64,000 nucleotides of DNA from NCBI GenBank assembly GCA_963735065.1, contig CAVTJL010000005.1, forward strand, positions 12,389 through 76,388, in the 5' to 3' direction. This DNA comes from CAVTJL01 sp963735065. GTDB lineage: Bacteria; Pseudomonadota; Alphaproteobacteria; Geminicoccales; Geminicoccaceae. The translations under genes were made by a program, and so were the position numbers. This document shows, piece by piece, positions 1 through 7,712 of this stretch. Within the stretch, counting starts at the first letter, position 1; each line of letters begins with the position of its first letter. Under the pieces are notes generated by a model. It was not told the DNA's origin. It saw nothing but the letters and a program-made list of their open reading frames with translations, and made no database searches.

Positions 1-312
1 GAAGAAGGTGAGACCTTCGAGGAGGCAGCTCTGCGCGAGTTGGAGGAGGAAGCAGGCCTGTCTGCACAAGAGTTGACGGGCGAGATCGGCCGTCGGTCCT
101 TCGAGCTTCGACTGACGAATGGGGAGGTAGTCTGGGCAGAGGAGCGGTTCTTCGGAGTGAGGACCACCAGAACCTCCATCTCCGACCGTGATTGGACGGA
201 AAATGAACGGAACGTTATAGCCGATTACCGCTGGTGGTCGGCCGAAGAGCTGGAACAAACCACGGAGATAATCTTCCCCGACGGGCTTCTGGAATTGATC
301 AATCGTCTGTGA
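1..312 (+). CDS. NUDIX hydrolase, C-terminal part (5' end outside window)
   Basis: The reading frame is open from the first base, so the gene begins before the window. The first 19 residues hold the core of a NUDIX box: G-E, seven residues, then REL-x-EE-x-GL (around residues 3-20). Its glutamates bind the metal that hydrolyses a nucleoside diphosphate linked to another group. About 84 residues follow, with a Trp-rich stretch (YRWWSAEEL) typical of the C-terminal part of ADP-ribose/CoA-type NUDIX enzymes, and end at a TGA. The substrate cannot be told from the sequence. Codon use is less GC-biased than in most neighbours. Confidence 0.8.
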   Translation, partial: EEGETFEEAALRELEEEAGLSAQELTGEIGRRSFELRLTNGEVVWAEERFFGVRTTRTSISDRDWTENERNVIADYRWWSAEELEQTTEIIFPDGLLELINRL

Positions 313-952
313 CGGCTTTGGGTCTGCTTCAGAGGGATATGTCGGCCGAGTACGGACCTGGGGCGCGCGTCATGTCACCGCGTAACTCCACGGCAGCAGC
401 TCCTCGATCCGGCTCTGCTTGTGAGCGGTGACGATGGTGGCCGATCTTCGGGGCACGCTTCTCATGCCGACCGCCTCGGGTGCTGCCCTGCGCCATTCGG
501 TCATGATCCAGCTCCGCCCCGAAGCCGCGCCCAGCCATCCTCTGAGCCCCGGGCGCTCACCCCGCAACGGGCGGATCGAGGCGGGCGAAGGCTTCCTGGC
601 GGCGACACGGGAAAACCGGGCAGAGCGCTGTGACGGCGCTTGCCGCATCGAGCCGACAGCCGGCTTGCGCGCCTCGCCCCGCCTTCACGGTCCGTGACGA
701 CATCAAAGCCGGTTGCCTCGTCCAGGTCATGGAGGATCTCGATCGGGGCGACCGGGAAGCCTGAAGAGCGACGCCCATGTCGGCCAGGTCGACAGCAGCA
801 CCGTCAAGCCCTATGCCAAAGGGATAACCGTGCACGTGAGGTGCAGAGATGCGCGGGAGGATCGGGGTCTATCCTCGCGAGTGCCGCACGACGGCATGCC
901 CGAGAACGCGATCGCCACCGGCCTCGTGCAGCAGAAGCCTGCGCCGCGCGAG
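313..952. other. 640-bp region with no intact gene
   Basis: Between the NUDIX stop and the cyclase start I see no convincing full-length gene. Several open frames exist on both strands but have no recognisable family signature and look like GC-driven noise. The only recognisable element is a short minus-strand scrap resembling the end of an IS66 transposase (separate entry). The cyclase frame can be read upstream to a start at 713, but that stretch looks non-coding. Confidence 0.5.
370..465 (-). mobile_element. Possible remnant of an IS66-family transposase C-terminus
   Basis: On the minus strand a frame ends with SRIEELLPWSYAVT followed by a stop at 370. R-I-(D/E)-E-L-L-P-W is the usual last motif of the IS66 TnpC transposase. 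The sequence before it is out of frame or unrecognisable, so only a few dozen codons remain. No terminal inverted repeats or TnpA/TnpB relatives are visible. The call rests on one short motif and could be chance. Confidence 0.35.
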
Positions 953-2857
953 ATGTCGTCGATCCTGCTCCGCTTGCCGGAGCGGCCGGTGAAGCGACGG
1001 CTCGCAGCAATCCTCGCCGCCGACATTGTCGGCTACAGCCGGCTGATGGCAGCCGACGAGACCGGCACGATCGCGCAGGTCAACGCCGTCTTCGACGAGC
1101 TCGTCCGGCCGCTCGTCGAAGAGCATGGCGGTCGCATCTTCAAGCTCATGGGCGACGGTGTGCTGGCCGAATTCGGCTCGGTCGTCGATGGTGTTCGATG
1201 CGCGGTCGCGATCCAGCGTGGCATCGGAGAGCGCGAGGCCGGGATCGACGACGAGCGTCGTCTTCGCCTGCGCATCGGCATCAATCTCGGCGACGTCATC
1301 GTCGGCGACGGCGGCGACATGCACGGCGATGGGATCAATGTCGCGGCACGCCTCGAAAGCCTCGCCGACCCGGACGGCGTCTTCGTCTCACGCTCCGTCC
1401 GCGATCAGATCCGCGACAAGCTGGACTTCAAGCTGGAGGATCTGGGCGAGCAGCGGGTCAAGAATATTCCACGGCCTGTCCGGGTGTTCAGGCTCTTGGA
1501 CGAGAAGCGCCCGGCCAAGGCGCGTCAGCCAGCGCGGACGCGTCTCCCGCTGCTCCTGGCGGCGGCCCTCCTGCTGCTCGTAGGCTCCGCGGGTGGGATC
1601 TGGCTGTGGCAGCCCTGGCGGCCGTCCGGTGGCTCTGCCCTGGACGCCGGCCGCGCCCTGGCCCTGCCCGATCGTCCCTCGATCGCCGTCCTGCCGTTCG
1701 ACAACCTGTCCGACAACGCCGATCAGGAATATTTCGCCGACGGCATCACCGAAGACATCATCATCGGGCTCTCGAAGCTCTCCGGCATCTTCGTCATCGC
1801 CCGCAACTCCACGTTCGCCTACAAGGGCTCCTCGCCTGATGCCCGGCAGGTGTCGCACGACCTGGGCGTGCGTTACGTGCTCAGCGGCAGCGTCCGTCGC
1901 GACGGCAACGACCTGCGGGTCACCGCCCGCCTGGTCGACGCCGTCAAGGACAACAATGTCTGGGCCGAGCGGTACGACCGGCAGGTCGGCGACGTGTTCG
2001 AGGTTCAATCGGACATCAGCAAGCAGGTGGTGCGCGCTCTCTCGGTGACGCTGAAGGCCAGCGAGCAGGAGCGGCTCTTCGCCCCGCACACGACCAGCAT
2101 CGCCGCCTACGATCTCTTCCTGCGCGCACGCAAGACGCACATCGTGGCCACCCCCGCCAGCCTCGCCGAGGCGCGCGGCATGTATGAGCGCGTGATCGCC
2201 CTCGATCCGGCGTTCGCAGGCGGTTACGCCGGGCTTTCCACCGTGCTGGCCGTCGGCGCGCGTCTCGGTTTCAGCGCCGACCCGAAAGCGGACGGCCGCC
2301 GTGCGCTCGAGCTGGCGCAACAAGCGATCGCCGTCGATCCCGATTTCGGCTGGAGCTATATTGCGCTGGGCGGTGCCTGGACCGTTCTGGGCGATGCGCA
2401 AGCGGCAGTCGATGCGGTGCGTCGAGCCATCGAGTTGCAGCCCAATGATGCCGACGCCCAGCTCTTCTTTGGCTGGTATTTGACCTTTTCCGGCCAGCCC
2501 GGATTGGGAATAGAGCATATCGAGACCGCCATGCGACTGGACCCGCTGCCCAACAATCGACAATATTTCTTTTTGGGCGTCTCTCTGCTCGTCAACGGTC
2601 AGCCGGCAGCGGCAGTCGAGGCGCTCGAGCGGCGGCGTGCGTTCCTGCAGCCCATCGGCCTCATCTTCCTGGCCGCATCCTACGCGGCCGAGGGCGCTGC
2701 CGCGCAGGCCGAGCGGGTAGCAAAGGAGCTGCTCGCCCGGGAGCCGGACTTCGATCTCGCCACCTGGCGGTTCGTCCGGCTGTTCGCCCGAGAGCAGGAC
2801 CGCAAGCGCATTCTGGATGCTGCCAGAGCTGCCGGGATCCCTGACACTTCCAGCTAG
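953..2857 (+). CDS. Class III adenylate/guanylate cyclase with TolB-like and TPR domains
   Basis: Predicted to make a cyclic nucleotide. A 634-residue product starts at 953, just before the cyclase domain; 896 is an alternative, and the longer frame to 713 looks non-coding. Residues 15-180 form the catalytic domain, with metal-binding Asp24 (AADIVGYSRL) and Asp68 (KLMGDGVLAEF) and the motif GDGINVAARLE. A single membrane helix lies near residues 198-219. It is followed by a TolB/FlgO-like N-domain (SIAVLPFDNLS, then YFADGITEDI) and C-terminal TPR-like helices. This architecture is common in Rhizobiales and Rhodospirillales; the extracytoplasmic TPR part probably senses a ligand or partner. 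The gene stands alone, with an unrelated minus-strand scar downstream. Class assignment is strong, signal unknown. Confidence 0.85.
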   Translation: MSSILLRLPERPVKRRLAAILAADIVGYSRLMAADETGTIAQVNAVFDELVRPLVEEHGGRIFKLMGDGVLAEFGSVVDGVRCAVAIQRGIGEREAGIDDERRLRLRIGINLGDVIVGDGGDMHGDGINVAARLESLADPDGVFVSRSVRDQIRDKLDFKLEDLGEQRVKNIPRPVRVFRLLDEKRPAKARQPARTRLPLLLAAALLLLVGSAGGIWLWQPWRPSGGSALDAGRALALPDRPSIAVLPFDNLSDNADQEYFADGITEDIIIGLSKLSGIFVIARNSTFAYKGSSPDARQVSHDLGVRYVLSGSVRRDGNDLRVTARLVDAVKDNNVWAERYDRQVGDVFEVQSDISKQVVRALSVTLKASEQERLFAPHTTSIAAYDLFLRARKTHIVATPASLAEARGMYERVIALDPAFAGGYAGLSTVLAVGARLGFSADPKADGRRALELAQQAIAVDPDFGWSYIALGGAWTVLGDAQAAVDAVRRAIELQPNDADAQLFFGWYLTFSGQPGLGIEHIETAMRLDPLPNNRQYFFLGVSLLVNGQPAAAVEALERRRAFLQPIGLIFLAASYAAEGAAAQAERVAKELLAREPDFDLATWRFVRLFAREQDRKRILDAARAAGIPDTSS

Positions 2858-2945
2858 GGCGTTGCCATCCAAGGCCCACGGCTCATTCAGCAGCGTCGGG
2901 GAAGGTCGGGACTGCCTGCCCGGTGCCGTGGGGGCCGAGGCCGGC

Positions 2946-3460
2946 TTAGTCGCGGCCGACGAGCGAGTAATAGACTTGGTTACGCGACGTAGCGCGGCCA
3001 CCATACTTCTCGGCGACCGCCAGCGACTTCATGATCTGCCAGCCGGAGAAGTTGGAGACGCCCACATAGCGGACCTTGCCGGCGCGTACGAGCGCATCGA
3101 GCGTGGCCAGCACCTCCTCGACGGGTGTGGCGGCATCGAAGGCGTGGAGCTGGAGGATGTCGATATGGTCGGTTCCGAGCCGCCGGAGGGCTGCCTCGAC
3201 CGCGCGGATCAGGCGGAAGCGGGAGGAGCCCGCCTCGTTCGGGCCGTCGCCGGTCGGCAGGCTGGTCTTGGTGGAGATCAGCACGGCATCGCGCCGGCCC
3301 CTGAAGGCGGCGCGCAGCACCTCCTCGCGAGGCACCATCGGAATAGACATCTGCGGTGTCGAAGAGATTGACGCCGGCCTCGAGGCAGATGTCGACGAGG
3401 CGGCGTGCCTCCTCGACGCCGGTCGTGCCCCAGGCGCCGAAGAGGGGGCCGGAGTCTGCC
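2946..3460 (-). pseudogene. Aldo/keto reductase fragment, truncated and frameshifted
   Basis: The minus strand encodes the middle of an aldo/keto reductase. Reading from about 3460 gives SGPLFGAWGTTG, then GVNLFDTADVYSDG (the Asp/Tyr of the AKR active site). One extra base near 3330 shifts the frame into EEVLRAAFRGRR, and the sequence continues through LGTDHIDILQLHAFD and VRYVGVSNFSGWQ to NQVYYSLVGRD, then a TAA. Full-length members continue for about 150 residues after GRDYEWEL; here those codons are absent. The N-terminus is replaced by MFS sequence in another frame. It cannot make a working reductase as it stands. Confidence 0.75.
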
Positions 3461-3945
3461 GCCCGCGAGGTTGCCGAGGACGAGGCCGCCGCCGAAGACG
3501 AGGAGCACGGGCGAGACGGAAGCCTCGGCGAGGCCGCTGATCCGCGTCAGCAGGGCTGCGATGTAGGTGAAGACAGCGAAGACGCCGGCATAGCGCAGCA
3601 CCGTCGTCAGGAGGCAGAGCAGCACGGGCGTCCGCTGGATGGCGGCGAGGTCGGCGCGCCAGTCGCCGGCGCGGGTCGGCCGGCCACGCTTCGGGACGAG
3701 GGCCGCGATGATGGCGAAGGCCGCGACGCACACCAGCGTCACCGCGCAGAAGGTTGCGCGCCAGCGCAGATGCTGGCCGATCGAGGTGCCGAGCGGCACG
3801 CCCAGGACGGTGGCGACGGTAAGCCCGGTGAACATGACGGCGATGGCGGAGGCCTTGCGGTGCTCGGCCACGAGGCCGGTCGCGACCACCGACCCGACGC
3901 CGAAGAAGGTGCAGTGGGCGAGAGCAGTGAGCACAGTGGATAGGC
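3461..3945 (-). pseudogene. MFS transporter fragment (AraJ-like), both ends missing
   Basis: Minus-strand frame beginning near 3945 with LTALAHCTFFGVGSVVA and continuing through the AraJ/arabinose-efflux signature MFTGLTVATVLGVPLGT into later membrane segments (VLLVFGGGLVLGNLAGGR). It covers roughly transmembrane segments 4-8 of a normal 12-helix carrier. The first helices are missing, and at the GGR codons the sequence passes directly into the aldo/keto reductase fragment in another frame. The simplest reading is one deletion that fused two neighbouring genes of the same orientation, followed by decay. Confidence 0.7.
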
Positions 3946-4077
3946 TCTCCCGACGACCCGGAGGCCTGCCACGCGATCCACATCGGCCGGGGTGGGCCCT
4001 TGCCGTCGCGCGTCCGGGCGCTCCTCGACTTCCTCGCGGAGAGGGGGCGGGTCTCGTAGTGCCGCCCCCGGCGCCGA

Positions 4078-5319
4078 TCAGGCGGGGCGGGTGCCCGTCC
4101 GGGAGGCCAGGCGTGGCGCCAGCGGGATCATGAGCGGCACGACGGCAAGCGCCGTCGCCGCGGCCGCGACCATCGCCCAGGACGGCCCGGCCATGTCGCC
4201 CAGGCGGCCGAAGAGCATCGGCGCCAGCGCGCTCGAGCCCAGCGTGCCGGTGTAGAAGAGGGCGAAGGCAGCCTCGACCCGGTCCCTGGCGACGAGCTCG
4301 GGCACCGTGCCGTAGAGCACCGACGAGGTGCCGTTGAGCATGACGCCCAGCAGCGGGAGGAGCGCCATCGCGGGCGCCAGCGGCAGCGCCAGCACGGCCA
4401 GGATGCAGGCGGCCGTGCCGGCCTCCGTCGCCGTCACGACGACGAGGAGGCCCAGGCGCGCGCCGAGCCAGCCGCAGACGGCCTTGCCGAAGGCGCCGCC
4501 GATGAAGACCGCGGAGAGGGCGATCCCGACCGTCGTCAGCGACCCGCCCTTCGCCTGGAGGAGAAAGGGCAGGAACAGGAGGAAGGCCATGCGGGCGGCG
4601 CTGTCGAGCACGCCGATGACGAGCAGCGGCGCGAAGCCGCCCCTGCCGGCGTGCCGTGCCGCAGACGCCTCGGGCTTGGGCGCCTCGGGCTTGGGCGCCT
4701 CCGGGCCGCGCGCGACGGGCGGCATGAGGCAGGCGACGATCAGCGCCACCGCGGCGCCGAGCGCTGCCATGATCCAGAGCGCCGGGCGCCAGCCCATCAT
4801 CGTCAGGAGGAGCGAGAGCAGGGGCGGGAGCGAGGCCTTGCCCAGATCGCCGGCGAAGTTGTAGGTGCCGAGGGGGCCGCGCGCCGCCCGGCCATAGGCG
4901 TGCGACACGGCGGCCGAGGCCAGCGGATGCTGGGTGCTGCCGCCGGCACCGGCGAGCGCCAGGGCGAGACAGAGGCCGACGAGGCCGCCCGACAGCCCGG
5001 CCAGCGCGAAGCCGGCCGCGGTCAGCGCGGTTCCGAGCGCCAGCACCGTTCGCGTGCCCAGATGCCGGGCGAGCTGCCCCGAGGGCATCTGGAAGGCCGC
5101 CAGCACGCCCACATAGAGCCCGCGCATCGCCGCGAGCGCCGCGTAGCCGAGCCCGAACTGCGCCTGCCAGACGGGCAGGAGCACGTAGATCATGTCGGTG
5201 AGGCCGTCGTGCAGCATATGCGCCAGACCGGCGAGGGCGAGCGTGCGACGCGGGGCGCCCGTGCCGGAGACCGTGCCGGAGACGAGGGTGGCGAGGCTGC
5301 TCAACCGGCGGCTCCCCAT
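4078..5319 (-). CDS. MFS transporter, fosmidomycin-resistance (Fsr)-like
   Basis: About 413 residues with twelve hydrophobic segments and the Fsr-type opening HMLHDGLTDMIYVLLPVWQ. A Pro/Glu-rich central loop (EAPKPEAPKPEA) separates two halves of six helices. It probably exports a drug or small metabolite across the inner membrane. I chose the ATG at 5319 because the 37 residues upstream (to a GTG at 5430) look non-coding and would overlap the space needed for a promoter. The gene is divergent from a LysR regulator starting at 5442, which is the usual arrangement when the regulator controls the carrier. No clear ribosome binding site distinguishes the starts. Confidence 0.75.
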   Translation of the reverse strand: MGSRRLSSLATLVSGTVSGTGAPRRTLALAGLAHMLHDGLTDMIYVLLPVWQAQFGLGYAALAAMRGLYVGVLAAFQMPSGQLARHLGTRTVLALGTALTAAGFALAGLSGGLVGLCLALALAGAGGSTQHPLASAAVSHAYGRAARGPLGTYNFAGDLGKASLPPLLSLLLTMMGWRPALWIMAALGAAVALIVACLMPPVARGPEAPKPEAPKPEASAARHAGRGGFAPLLVIGVLDSAARMAFLLFLPFLLQAKGGSLTTVGIALSAVFIGGAFGKAVCGWLGARLGLLVVVTATEAGTAACILAVLALPLAPAMALLPLLGVMLNGTSSVLYGTVPELVARDRVEAAFALFYTGTLGSSALAPMLFGRLGDMAGPSWAMVAAAATALAVVPLMIPLAPRLASRTGTRPA

Positions 5320-5441
5320 GAGGCAGGCGACGATGGCGGACGGGGCGAAAAGCTCACTCCCGATAGTCTGAGAGGCTGTGCCGAGCGGCACAATCGAGTT
5401 ATTCTGCGCCGTCATATGAGGAAAACTCACAAAAAGGCAGG

Positions 5442-6383
5442 ATGAGCTTGCGCCGGCGCGTTCTTCCGCCGCTCAATGCGGTGCGCTCCTTCGAGGCCGC
5501 TGCCCGTCGCGGCAGTCTCACCGAGGCGGCCGAGGAGCTGGGTGTGACGCACGGCGCGGTCAGCCGGCAGGTAGCACTGCTCGAGGCATGGCTGGGCGGG
5601 CCCGTCCTCTTCGGCAGGCGGGGGCGCGGCGTGGCGCTGACGCCGGCGGGAGCGGCCCTGCTGGCCGAGGTCGGCCCGGCGCTCGATCGGATTGCCGCCG
5701 CTGCCGCCCGGCACCGCGAGCGGCAGGGCCGGCCCATGCCGACCGTGCTGCGCGTGAACGCGCTCGCGACCTTCGGCCTGCGCTGGCTGCTGCCGCGCCT
5801 GCCCCTTTTCCAGAAGGAGCACCCGGGCATCGAGGTCGAGCTGACGACGGCCAACGAGCCGGTCGATGCGTTGCCGGACGTCTATGACGTCGTGATCCGC
5901 GGCGGACCCGACGCCTATCACGGCTTCGTCTCGCTGCCGCTGCTGGCCGAGCGCAGGCTGCCGGTCTGCAGCCCGGCCCTCACCGCGCGCATCGGGCTGG
6001 AGACGGTCCCCGATCTCGAGAGGCACACCCTGCTGCAGGTGACCTCGATGCCGCGGCTATGGCGGGACTGGCTGACGGAGGCAGGCCATGCGGCGCTGAG
6101 GCCGCGGCACACGCTGACCTTCGATCATTTTTATCTGTCGATCCAGGCGGCGATCGACGGGCTGGGCGTGGCGATGGGGCCGACGGCGCTGATCGGCGAC
6201 GATCTCGCGGCGGGCCGGCTGATCGCACCCTTTCCGGAGACGAGCCTGCCGGCACGCACCTACTACGCCTATCTGCAGGATCGCCCGACGCCGGACGAGG
6301 CCGCCAACCTCTTCTGCGCGTGGCTGGCGCGTCTCGCCGGAAGCGCCGCGACGGCGGTGGCAGTGCCCGCGGCGGGGGCATGA
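5442..6383 (+). CDS. LysR-family transcriptional regulator (GcvA-like)
   Basis: A 313-residue LysR regulator. The N-terminal winged helix (residues 9-70) has the typical FEAAARRGSLTEAAEELGVT helix-turn-helix, followed by the linker helix and a two-lobed effector domain from about residue 95. The opening LPPLNAVRSFEAAAR is the GcvA-subfamily style. It is divergently placed against the Fsr-like MFS gene, with about 120 bp between the chosen starts, so it most likely regulates that carrier and itself. The inducer is unknown. The last 15 residues are Ala-rich and probably disordered. Confidence 0.88.
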   Translation: MSLRRRVLPPLNAVRSFEAAARRGSLTEAAEELGVTHGAVSRQVALLEAWLGGPVLFGRRGRGVALTPAGAALLAEVGPALDRIAAAAARHRERQGRPMPTVLRVNALATFGLRWLLPRLPLFQKEHPGIEVELTTANEPVDALPDVYDVVIRGGPDAYHGFVSLPLLAERRLPVCSPALTARIGLETVPDLERHTLLQVTSMPRLWRDWLTEAGHAALRPRHTLTFDHFYLSIQAAIDGLGVAMGPTALIGDDLAAGRLIAPFPETSLPARTYYAYLQDRPTPDEAANLFCAWLARLAGSAATAVAVPAAGA

Positions 6384-6402
6384 TGGGTGAGAAGGGCGGC
6401 TG

Positions 6403-6533
6403 CGCCGCCCGTCGCGCTCAGCCGGCCTCGGGCATCGCCACCGGATGGGCCGCGTCCTTGCCGACGACGGTGGTCCATTCGCGGACCCACCAGCGGGTGA
6501 CGAGGCCGTTCAGGACGTAGGGGTCGGCCTCGT
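6403..6533 (-). pseudogene. Partial copy of the yciI 3' end (left arm of a direct repeat)
   Basis: Minus-strand codons here spell ADPYVLNGLVTRWWVREWTT and the rest of the C-terminus of the intact YciI-like gene at 7392-7697. Bases 6431-6532 match 7399-7500 with one difference (position 6458), and weaker similarity extends left to about 6403. The frame continues upstream into unrelated sequence, so only the last 40 or so codons of yciI were copied. The two copies flank the parDE module. Confidence 0.85.
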
Positions 6534-6623
6534 CCGGCCGTGCGGTCTGGTCGGGTGCAAGAGCCCAGCCGACGGCGCGTGCCGGGAAGGTTGACCGCAA
6601 CATGCGGAGCGGCAGCGGTCCCG

Positions 6624-6935
6624 CTATAGAATGTCGCCGCCACCGAGGGGGTTCTCGATCCAATCCTCGCGGCCATGCCGGACGCGGACGATGAGGATGC
6701 CTCCTTCACGCTCGGCAACGTAGACGATGAGATGCACGCCGCAGGGATGGATGCGCACCGGCGGATCGATCTCGGGGCACTCGCGCCCGATCTGTGGAAA
6801 CTCCGCGAGGAGCAGGAAGGCCTCCTCGAGCCGGCGATGATAGGCGTCGGCCTGAGCCGACCCGAACTGCTGCGCTCCATGGAGGTAGATGTCGACGACA
6901 TCACCTTCCGCCTTCCGGGTGAGGCGGTAGGTCAC
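6624..6935 (-). CDS. parE: ParE/RelE-superfamily toxin
   Basis: A 103-residue protein opening TYRLTRKAEGDVVDIYLHG and containing YHRRLEEAFLLLAEFPQIGR and LIVYVAEREGGILIVRVRHGRED. These are the conserved blocks of ParE toxins, which usually poison DNA gyrase and are neutralised by binding ParD. It starts with GTG at 6935, and that codon overlaps the antitoxin stop (GTGA), so the two are translationally coupled. Length and order (antitoxin first) are standard. Target specificity cannot be told from sequence; RelE-type activity is possible but less likely. Confidence 0.85.
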   Translation of the reverse strand: MTYRLTRKAEGDVVDIYLHGAQQFGSAQADAYHRRLEEAFLLLAEFPQIGRECPEIDPPVRIHPCGVHLIVYVAEREGGILIVRVRHGREDWIENPLGGGDIL

Positions 6936-7180
6936 GAGCCCGAAGGGCGCACCTTCATACGGGCGATCTCACGAAGCTCGTCCATCGAGCGGCTGCCGGG
7001 CCCGCTCTCCAGACCTTCGGTGACGGCCTTCTGCATGGCTGCGATCTTCAGGGCACGCTCCTGGTCGCGCCGGATCAGGTCGCGGACATAGTCGCTTGCA
7101 TTGCTGTAGCGTCCCCCCTTGGTCTGCTGCTCAACCCAATCCTTCATCGGACCGGGGAGGGACACGTTCATCGTAGCCAT
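6932..7180 (-). CDS. parD: ParD-type antitoxin
   Basis: An 82-residue protein, TMNVSLPGPMKDWVEQQ then YSNASDYVRDLIRRDQER: a ribbon-helix-helix DNA-binding N-terminus and a charged helical C-terminus that would wrap the toxin. The start at 7180 is set by a perfect AGGAGG seven bases upstream; a longer frame to 7228 lacks this. It overlaps the toxin gene by four bases. As with other ParD proteins it probably represses its own promoter. The pair sits between two copies of a yciI-derived repeat, suggesting recent gain. Confidence 0.87.
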   Translation of the reverse strand: MATMNVSLPGPMKDWVEQQTKGGRYSNASDYVRDLIRRDQERALKIAAMQKAVTEGLESGPGSRSMDELREIARMKVRPSGS

Positions 7181-7205
7181 GGCCGCACCTCCTGAGATCG
7201 AGGTG

Positions 7206-7228
7206 CAGATGTTGGCAAGGCTTGTCAA
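7206..7228 (-). promoter_or_regulatory. Putative parDE promoter
   Basis: Reading the minus strand, an exact TTGACA (7223-7228) lies about 43 bases before the parD ATG. The -10 region is poor (CATCTG or CACCTC, depending on spacing), so only the -35 element is convincing. ParD proteins typically bind over such promoters, but no clear palindrome was found. Confidence 0.3.
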
Positions 7229-7391
7229 TACGACGGCACAGACCGGTGCTGGAGGAGCCTAACGCCTGCGATCGGGAGGCTTTTCACGCGCTCCACATCA
7301 GCCGAGACGGGCCGTCTTCCATGGGGAGGACTCGTGTCGCCCCGTCACGCGCACGATGTCGTCTCGCACGGCGCCGCCCGTCGCCTCGGCC

Positions 7392-7697
7392 TCAGTCAGG
7401 CATCGCCACCGGATGGGCCGCGTCCCTGCCGACGACGGTGGTCCATTCGCGGACCCACCAGCGGGTGACGAGGCCGTTCAGGACGTAGGGGTCGGCCTCG
7501 GCGAAGCGCTCCGCCACGGCAGGGGAATCGCCGGCGAACACAATGAGCGCGCCATCGGCCGGGTCGGCGAAGGCGCCACCGAGCAAAAGCTCGCCCCGGT
7601 CGATGGCCGCCTTCGCCCGCTTCAGATGCGCCTCGCGCAGCGCGCCGCGGCGCTCGAGGTAGTCCGGCGCATCGTCGTAGAAGAGCGCGTAGTGCAT
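7392..7697 (-). CDS. YciI-like protein
   Basis: A 101-residue protein of the YciI superfamily: ALFYDDAPDYLERRGALREA at the start, an LLLGGAFADPADGALIVF strand pair, and the conserved FAEADPYVLNGLV segment. The family adopts a ferredoxin-like fold related to muconolactone isomerases, with a conserved His/Asp pair; its cellular role is poorly known. It starts 15 bp after the metH stop on the same strand and is probably cotranscribed with it. Its last 102 bases are duplicated at 6431-6532 on the far side of parDE. Confidence 0.85.
   Translation of the reverse strand: MHYALFYDDAPDYLERRGALREAHLKRAKAAIDRGELLLGGAFADPADGALIVFAGDSPAVAERFAEADPYVLNGLVTRWWVREWTTVVGRDAAHPVAMPD
7399..7500 (-). repeat. Right copy of the 102-bp yciI-derived direct repeat
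   Basis: Identical to 6431-6532 except for one base. It is the genuine 3' part of the yciI-like gene; the left copy lies in an unrelated frame. The 866 bp between the copies carry parE and parD. No transposase or integrase accompanies them. Confidence 0.9.
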
Positions 7698-7712
7698 GGC
7701 GCGCTCCGCCCC

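Noticed and set aside
5396..5428. GAGTT-N23-AACTC inverted repeat in the MFS-LysR spacer
   Set aside because: Five-base arms so far apart are expected by chance; no T-N11-A LysR box stands out.
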